Assembly: GCA_023145125.1 (NCBI GenBank)
Contig: JAGLEK010000100.1
Span: 1 to 6,153, forward strand
Reading direction: 5' to 3'
Length of the DNA: 6,153 nt
DNA from: Bacteroidales bacterium
GTDB taxonomy: Bacteria; Bacteroidota; Bacteroidia; Bacteroidales; B18-G4
Shown here: piece by piece, positions 1 to 6,153 of the stretch
Numbering within the stretch: the first letter of the stretch is position 1
How the letters are laid out: each line of letters opens with the position of its first letter
Program-made: the position numbers and the translations under genes
The notes under the pieces: model-generated
What the model was told of the DNA's origin: nothing
The model's database searches: none
Seen by the model: the letters and a program-made list of their open reading frames with translations, nothing else

Positions 1-2042
<2,042 letters not shown>

Positions 2043-2064
2043 TCTTTAAAAATTTCTGAAATCC

Positions 2065-2673
2065 CTAATAATTATCCGGAATATTTTTCATGATGTTGGA
2101 AATGAACTCCCGTGCACGGAACAGCTGCGCCTTGACAGTTCCAAGCGGAAGCTTGAGTTCCGCAGCGATCTCTTCATAAGAATACTCCTTGAAATAACGG
2201 AGTTCTATCAACTGCCTGTAATGCGGTTTTAACTTTTCAACTACCTCGCGCATCAGCATCATCTTCTCTTTCTTCATCACCTTTTCTTCAGGATCAGGGG
2301 TGTCGGAAGGAATGTAGTTGGCCAGCTCGTTGCCTTCCTCACCATTGGGGCTGCTATCTATGGAGAAAGTGCGTTTTTTCTTCTTCCGCATAAAGTCGAT
2401 GCAGTTATTGGAGGCAATTTTGAACAACCAGGTGCTGAAAGCATAATCGGGTGTATACTGCTCCAGCTTTTTAAATGCTTTCCCAAATGCCTCGATGGTC
2501 AGGTCATCGGCGTCGCAGGTGTTGTTGGTCATCTTGAGGAGCATGAAGTAAAGCGAATCCCGGTAGTTGTGCATCAGGGCAGCATAAGCACGCTGGTCGC
2601 CATTGTTGATGGCAGCCTGCACCAGCTGAAAATCACGCATGGCCTTATCGGTGAGATTAGGATTTACTTCCAT
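2065..2673 (-). CDS. ECF-subfamily RNA polymerase sigma-70 factor
   Basis: A 202-residue two-domain sigma factor of the extracytoplasmic-function type, which directs RNA polymerase to a dedicated promoter set. Sigma region 2 spans about 27-100: DADDLTIEAFGKAFKKL (54-70) is the core-binding helix, and FSTWLFKIASNNCIDFMRKK (79-98) covers the -10 recognition part, ending in a run of Lys/Arg. An acidic linker (about 103-135) follows. Region 4 (about 140-193) carries the helix-turn-helix YSYEEIAAELKLPLGTVKAQ (164-183) that reads the -35 element. There is no sigma-1.1 or region 3, consistent with ECF size. The ATG at 2671-2673 sits within the last codons of the glycosyltransferase, giving a 10-bp overlap that suggests translational coupling. 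No anti-sigma gene with a membrane segment is adjacent; the next gene is hutU. Its regulon and inducing signal cannot be read from the sequence. Confidence 0.93.
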   Translation of the reverse strand: MEVNPNLTDKAMRDFQLVQAAINNGDQRAYAALMHNYRDSLYFMLLKMTNNTCDADDLTIEAFGKAFKKLEQYTPDYAFSTWLFKIASNNCIDFMRKKKKRTFSIDSSPNGEEGNELANYIPSDTPDPEEKVMKKEKMMLMREVVEKLKPHYRQLIELRYFKEYSYEEIAAELKLPLGTVKAQLFRAREFISNIMKNIPDNY

Positions 2674-3833
2674 TTATCAGGTTTACTGAACATATTCACC
2701 AGACTGAGCATTGGGTAAAACACGATCAGAAATAATTCTGCTATAGGCGAAAATAATAATAATTTTCTTTCGTTCAGCCGGTTCATGCTCATTTTAGTAA
2801 TTAACAAGTAACTAACAAAACGAAGAATAAAGACGCTTCCAACAACGATCATGTTATATCCCAATGCCAGGAGCAAAATAAATAAGCCAAAGAAAAACAT
2901 CTGGCTTACCGACCATGTCCCCAGAAGCCACTTAAAACGAGGGCGGTAGTATTTCCATGTTGTCAGGTGCCGCCGCTTTTGTTTTACCCAGTCACCGATC
3001 TTTTCTTCCGGTACAGAGATGGTGTGGCTGCCATGATCTATCTCAATGGCAACATTCTTTTTTGTTGCCACACTGTTAATAAAAAGGTCGTCATCGCCGG
3101 AGGCAATAGTATAATGAGATGAAAAACCCTTATTCTTGTAAAATAAAGTCTTACGATAAGCCATATTCCTGCCCACGCCCATATATGTCTTTCCCATTAA
3201 TGAATATGAAAGGTATTGAATGGCAACCCACAATGTTTCATAACGGATCAATAAATTCAGCAGGCCCGCTTTTCCTTCATAAGCACCATATCCCAGCACA
3301 ATTTCCTTTCCACGCCCGAACTTCCCGGCCATATTCCTGATCCAGTATTTGGAAGATGGCCTGCAATCAGCGTCCGTGAGGAGCAGTATTTCGTGAGATG
3401 CAGATTTAATTCCCAGTGATAAGGGAAACTTCTTGCCGTGAAAGAAGTTCAGCTCCTGGTTCAGGTTCACAATTTTGAGCTTGCTGTGTTCCCGTGCCAT
3501 ATCTTCCAGCAACTCAAACGAATCATCCTGTGAATTGTCGTTTACCACAACGACTTCGAAGAGCGGATAATCCTGTTCGAGGAACAGAGGCAGGTTATTT
3601 TTCAGGTTTGCATATTCATTCCTGGCACAGATCACAATAGAAACAGCCTCCTCGGAACTAAAATCCTTTTTACCACGATAAAAGGCAAGCCGGCGAAACA
3701 CCACCCAGAAATATATCATCTGGATAAGGAATGCCAGAAAGAAAACCAGCATCAGTGTCTGTTCCGTCAGATCATAAGGAAAATATGGAAGTTGCATTTT
3801 ATTCGTGTTTGAGCGAAAATATTCAATCTTCAT
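2664..3833 (-). CDS. Membrane-anchored family 2 glycosyltransferase
   Basis: Probable inner-membrane GT-A glycosyltransferase (GT2) that transfers a sugar from a nucleotide donor to an envelope glycan or lipid; the substrate is unknown. The 389 residues show an N-terminal membrane helix (about 26-46), then a cytoplasmic GT2 domain with VSIVICARNE (64-73), VVVVNDNSQDDS (94-105; donor-binding Asp99), the DxD metal motif DAD (154-156), an acid-rich SGDDDLF (245-251) where the catalytic base is expected, and QKRRH (285-289) in place of the Q/RxxRW motif. Three further membrane helices follow (about 304-325, 327-346, 359-380). The start is uncertain: Met13 (ATG at 3795-3797) would give 377 residues. 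Met13 is preceded by an A-rich stretch (AATAAA), whereas Met1 is preceded by TTATTC and lies very close to any promoter in the 38-bp divergent gap. It is the first gene of the minus-strand group, and its stop overlaps the sigma gene start. Confidence 0.9.
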   Translation of the reverse strand: MKIEYFRSNTNKMQLPYFPYDLTEQTLMLVFFLAFLIQMIYFWVVFRRLAFYRGKKDFSSEEAVSIVICARNEYANLKNNLPLFLEQDYPLFEVVVVNDNSQDDSFELLEDMAREHSKLKIVNLNQELNFFHGKKFPLSLGIKSASHEILLLTDADCRPSSKYWIRNMAGKFGRGKEIVLGYGAYEGKAGLLNLLIRYETLWVAIQYLSYSLMGKTYMGVGRNMAYRKTLFYKNKGFSSHYTIASGDDDLFINSVATKKNVAIEIDHGSHTISVPEEKIGDWVKQKRRHLTTWKYYRPRFKWLLGTWSVSQMFFFGLFILLLALGYNMIVVGSVFILRFVSYLLITKMSMNRLNERKLLLFSPIAELFLIVFYPMLSLVNMFSKPDKWK

Positions 3834-3837
3834 GAAT

Positions 3838-3845
3838 AAAATTTA
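3838..3845 (-). promoter_or_regulatory. Possible -7 box for the glycosyltransferase group
   Basis: On the minus strand this reads TAAATTTT, seven of eight matches to the Bacteroidota -7 consensus TAnnTTTG. A TGTTTA about 18-19 bases upstream is a weak -33 candidate. Transcription would then begin at or beside the annotated ATG at 3833, leaving almost no leader, which would favour Met13 (3797) as the true start. The match is short and in AT-rich DNA, so support is weak. Confidence 0.3.
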
Positions 3846-3851
3846 TCTTTG
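3844..3851 (+). promoter_or_regulatory. Candidate -7 promoter box for tgt-lptG
   Basis: TATCTTTG matches the TAnnTTTG consensus for the -7 element of the Bacteroidota primary sigma factor at every fixed position. It ends 20 bp before the tgt ATG, predicting a leader of roughly 15 nt. No clear TTTG -33 element lies at the usual distance upstream. The box partly overlaps the weaker minus-strand candidate, so the two divergent promoters would compete for the same DNA. Confidence 0.55.
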
Positions 3852-3871
3852 AATGATTTTTTATAAACATC

Positions 3872-5002
3872 ATGAAGTTTATAATTCAAAGTACGGACAA
3901 GGCATCCAATGCCCGGGCAGGAGTTCTGGAAACGGCTCACGGGGAAATTAAAACTCCCATCTTTATGCCTGTTGGCACGGCTGCCAATGTGAAGGCCGTT
4001 CATATGCGCGACCTTGTCGATGATGTAAAGGCGCAAATCATCCTCGGAAACACCTATCACCTGTACCTCAGGCCGGGCACAGAGATAATTCATAAGGCCG
4101 GGGGGCTGCACAAGTTCATCGGCTGGGACAGGCCCATGCTCACCGACAGCGGAGGATACCAGGTATACTCACTTACCGATATCCGCAAGCTGAAGGAGGA
4201 AGGCGTAACATTTCAATCTCATATTGACGGATCAAAGCACATGTTCTCCCCGGAAAATGTGATGGATACACAGCGCATGCTCGGTGCTGACATCATCATG
4301 GCATTCGATGAATGCACACCATACCCCTGCGAATATGACTATGCCAGAAACTCAATGGATATCACTCACCGCTGGCTGAAAAGATGCTTCGACCGCTTTA
4401 ACACAACGGAGCCACTTTACGGCTATGAACAAAACCTGTTCCCCATTGTACAGGGCAGTGTTTATAACGATCTCCGGAAAGAATCGGCAGAAATGATCAG
4501 CAGCTTCGGGGCGGAAGGCAATGCCATTGGCGGCCTTTCAGTCGGGGAACCGCATGAGATGATGTACGAGATGACAGGGCTCGTATGTGATATACTACCC
4601 AAAGACAAGCCACGTTATCTTATGGGTGTGGGCACCCCGGCCAACATCCTGGAAAGCATTGCCCTTGGCGTGGACATGTTCGACTGTGTTATGCCAACCA
4701 GAAATGGCAGGAACGGCATGATCTTTACTAAGAACGGATTCATTAATATGCTCAACAACAAGTGGAAGGATGATTATTCCCTGCTCGATGAAGAAGGGAC
4801 TTCATTTGTCGACAGGCAATATAGCAGGGCTTATGTGCGGCACCTCTTTAAAGCCGGAGAACTGCTCGGGGGCATGATCGCCAGCTTGCACAACCTGGCA
4901 TTCTACATGTGGCTGGTAGGTGAAGCCGGGGAGCAGATAAAGGCAGGCACATTCAGCAGCTGGAAAGACACAATGGTTAAAAAGGTAACAACAAGGCTAT
5001 AG
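3872..5002 (+). CDS. tgt: tRNA-guanine(34) transglycosylase, zinc-ligand-poor Bacteroidota type
   Basis: Cytoplasmic enzyme (EC 2.4.2.29) that exchanges guanine-34 for a queuosine precursor (preQ1) in GUN-anticodon tRNAs (Asp, Asn, His, Tyr). The 376 residues match the bacterial family length. Visible are the general-base motif TDSGGYQVYS (Asp92), FDECTPYP (Asp147, base recognition), IVQGS (Gln194), GGLSVGEP (220-227), and MFDCVMPTRNGRNG with the nucleophile Asp271. The C-terminal zinc site is unusual: the CxCxxC expected before YSRAY (317-321) is replaced by Gly309, Ser311 and Asp314, while the fourth ligand His340 (SLHNL) remains. From memory, other Bacteroidota Tgt proteins look alike here, so this is probably a lineage trait rather than damage. 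The ATG start gives the family-typical N-terminus MKFIIQSTDKASNARAG. The lptG-like gene follows after 9 bp, so the two are likely one transcript. Confidence 0.97.
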   Translation: MKFIIQSTDKASNARAGVLETAHGEIKTPIFMPVGTAANVKAVHMRDLVDDVKAQIILGNTYHLYLRPGTEIIHKAGGLHKFIGWDRPMLTDSGGYQVYSLTDIRKLKEEGVTFQSHIDGSKHMFSPENVMDTQRMLGADIIMAFDECTPYPCEYDYARNSMDITHRWLKRCFDRFNTTEPLYGYEQNLFPIVQGSVYNDLRKESAEMISSFGAEGNAIGGLSVGEPHEMMYEMTGLVCDILPKDKPRYLMGVGTPANILESIALGVDMFDCVMPTRNGRNGMIFTKNGFINMLNNKWKDDYSLLDEEGTSFVDRQYSRAYVRHLFKAGELLGGMIASLHNLAFYMWLVGEAGEQIKAGTFSSWKDTMVKKVTTRL

Positions 5003-5011
5003 GTACAGCAG

Positions 5012-6088
5012 ATGAAGCTCCTCGACATATACATCATAAAAAAATTCCTCGGGACTTTCTTCTATGCCATCTCCCTGCTGATCATTATCGTGATCATCTT
5101 CGACATTTCTGAGAATATCGACGAATTCCTCGAAAAAGATGCACCCCTGAACGAGATCATCTTCAGCTATTACCTGAATTTCGTCCCCTATTTCATCAAC
5201 CTCTTTGTATATCTGTTCACCTTTATCTCGGTGATATTTTTCACATCCAAGCTTGCGTCCAACACTGAAATTGTTGCCATGCTCAGCGGTGGTGTCAGCT
5301 ATTACCGCTTTCTGAGGCCATATTTCATATCTGCCATTATCCTGGCTATAATGTCGTTCTACCTGGGAAACTTCCTGATACCAAAAACCAATATCAAGCG
5401 CAGGGAATTCAAGGACAGGTATATGGAAAACCTCAACCAGGATAAAGAGCGCAACATTCATCTGAAAATAGGTCCGCAAACCTATATCTACCTCGAAAAT
5501 TACAACAGCTCGACCAATACAGGCACAAAATTCAGCCTGGAAGAATTTGATGGCAACAAGCTGATATACAAACTGATGGGCGACCGTCTAAAATGGGACA
5601 GCACTACTAACCTCTGGTCGATCGACAACTATAACATCAGGGAAATTGAAGACGTCAGGGAAACGCTGCGCAGGGGCGACCGGCTTGACACCAACATCAA
5701 CCTGAAACCGTACGACCTCTATGTCAAGAAAGAAGATTTCGAGGAAATGAATTACTGGGAGCTTAACGACCGCATCGAGGAAGAAAGGCTCAAGGGGTCA
5801 GTAAAGGCAAAAATATACGATGTTGAAAGGCACAAACGGCTTGCTGCTCCATTTGCTACCATCATACTCACACTCATTGGTGTCACACTCTCAAGCCGGA
5901 AGATGCGGGGAGGCATCGGCATGCACCTTGGCCTTGGGATTGCGTTCACCTTCACATACATCCTCTTCATGCAGGTTACCATGGTATTTGCCACTTTGGG
6001 GAACCTTTCACCTTTCCTGGCGGCATGGATACCTAATATTGTATTTGCTGTGGTGGGGCTGGTGTTGCTGCGGACAGCGCAAAAGTAG
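5012..6088 (+). CDS. lptG: LptF/LptG-family (YjgP/YjgQ) lipopolysaccharide export permease
   Basis: Inner-membrane permease of the LptB2FG ABC exporter, which extracts lipopolysaccharide from the inner membrane and passes it to the periplasmic Lpt bridge. The 358 residues match E. coli LptG/LptF (about 360). Three N-terminal membrane helices (about 13-30, 57-78, 104-123) are followed by a soluble periplasmic region (about 125-270) expected to form the beta-jellyroll, then three more helices (about 278-293, 302-326, 332-353). The stretch NTEIVAMLSGGVSYYRFLRP (84-103) between helices 2 and 3 corresponds to the cytoplasmic coupling segment that contacts the LptB ATPase. RHKRLAAPFATIILTLIGVT (273-292) is the conserved entry to helix 4. 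LptG is preferred over LptF because such a gene commonly follows tgt in Bacteroidota, which is recalled rather than tested. The start lies 9 bp after the tgt stop, with no strong Shine-Dalgarno sequence. Confidence 0.9.
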   Translation: MKLLDIYIIKKFLGTFFYAISLLIIIVIIFDISENIDEFLEKDAPLNEIIFSYYLNFVPYFINLFVYLFTFISVIFFTSKLASNTEIVAMLSGGVSYYRFLRPYFISAIILAIMSFYLGNFLIPKTNIKRREFKDRYMENLNQDKERNIHLKIGPQTYIYLENYNSSTNTGTKFSLEEFDGNKLIYKLMGDRLKWDSTTNLWSIDNYNIREIEDVRETLRRGDRLDTNINLKPYDLYVKKEDFEEMNYWELNDRIEEERLKGSVKAKIYDVERHKRLAAPFATIILTLIGVTLSSRKMRGGIGMHLGLGIAFTFTYILFMQVTMVFATLGNLSPFLAAWIPNIVFAVVGLVLLRTAQK

Positions 6089-6116
6089 GCTGGGAGCTGT
6101 TGGCTGGGAGCCTTTG
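6089..6116. repeat. Degenerate heptanucleotide repeat after lptG
   Basis: Starting on the base after the lptG stop codon, the sequence divides into 7-bp units: GCTGGGA (6089-6095), GCTGTTG (6096-6102), GCTGGGA (6103-6109) and GCCTTTG (6110-6116). Units one and three are identical, so the 10-mer GGCTGGGAGC appears twice with a 14-bp period. The period matches the array at the left end of the window, and both begin with TAGGC at a stop codon. No coding role is apparent. Confidence 0.65.
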
Positions 6117-6138
6117 TGGTAAATATTGGTTGAATTGG

Positions 6139-6152
6139 TCCGCCACGGCGGA
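6139..6152. repeat. Short GC-rich inverted repeat at window edge
   Basis: TCCGCC and GGCGGA form a perfect 6-bp inverted repeat separated by AC, within otherwise AT-rich DNA about 50 bp after the lptG stop. The two-base centre means a folded hairpin would have to open its inner pair. The window ends one base later, so it cannot be seen whether a T-run follows, as in a terminator, or whether this is one end of a larger dispersed repeat. Confidence 0.5.
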
Positions 6153-6153
6153 T

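Noticed and set aside
3834..3871. preQ1 riboswitch ahead of tgt
   Set aside because: The leader is at most 38 bases, AT-rich, and contains no stem or C-rich loop typical of a preQ1 aptamer.
3830..4111. 93-codon minus-strand frame over the start of tgt and the divergent promoter
   Set aside because: It is antisense to the conserved tgt N-terminus and covers the promoter region, with no family resemblance.
4997..5479. 160-codon open frame on the minus strand, antisense to the Lpt permease gene
   Set aside because: It overlaps a well-supported membrane protein gene, shows no recognisable domain, and its acidic and low-complexity make-up mirrors the hydrophobic codons of the sense strand.
6102..6116. 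Rho-independent terminator after lptG (GGCT-GGG-AGCC then TTT)
   Set aside because: The stem is only 4 bp and the T-run is three bases; it is better explained as part of the period-7 repeat.
5820..6122. 100-codon plus-strand frame inside the 3' end of the Lpt permease gene
   Set aside because: It is an out-of-frame reading of the conserved C-terminal membrane helices, with Ser/Leu-rich shadow composition.

Overview
The window looks like an ordinary chromosomal segment from a member of the Bacteroidota, probably an environmental Bacteroidales or Marinilabiliales-like organism. The evidence is the long-form urocanase, the Tgt subtype without zinc cysteines, the lack of Shine-Dalgarno sequences before starts, a TAnnTTTG-type promoter box, and short heptanucleotide repeats in the intergenic ends. 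The genus-level guess is inference. Coding density is very high: five complete genes fill all but about 175 bases, and no gap exceeds 65 bases.

Left to right, three genes lie on the minus strand and two on the plus strand. They diverge from a 38-bp intergenic region at 3834-3871. Reading leftward from that region: a membrane-anchored family 2 glycosyltransferase (2664-3833), an ECF-type sigma-70 factor (2065-2673) whose start overlaps the glycosyltransferase stop, and urocanate hydratase hutU (42-2042), 22 bp further on. Reading rightward: tRNA-guanine transglycosylase tgt (3872-5002), then 9 bp later an LptF/LptG-family lipopolysaccharide-export permease (5012-6088).

The rightward pair is a probable operon joining tRNA queuosine modification to envelope lipid export. 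The leftward glycosyltransferase and sigma factor are probably translationally coupled. HutU is a histidine-catabolism enzyme; no other hut gene is in view, and it may be only a positional neighbour.

No mobile element, CRISPR array, tRNA/rRNA gene or riboswitch was seen, and I do not find a new multi-gene system here. The points most worth a second look are: period-7 repeats that begin exactly at the stop codons of both outermost genes; a Tgt that has lost three of four zinc ligands; a urocanase of the animal-like long type with Leu in place of the classical active-site-region Cys; the compact divergent promoter with an ambiguous glycosyltransferase start; and the sigma factor without an adjacent anti-sigma gene.
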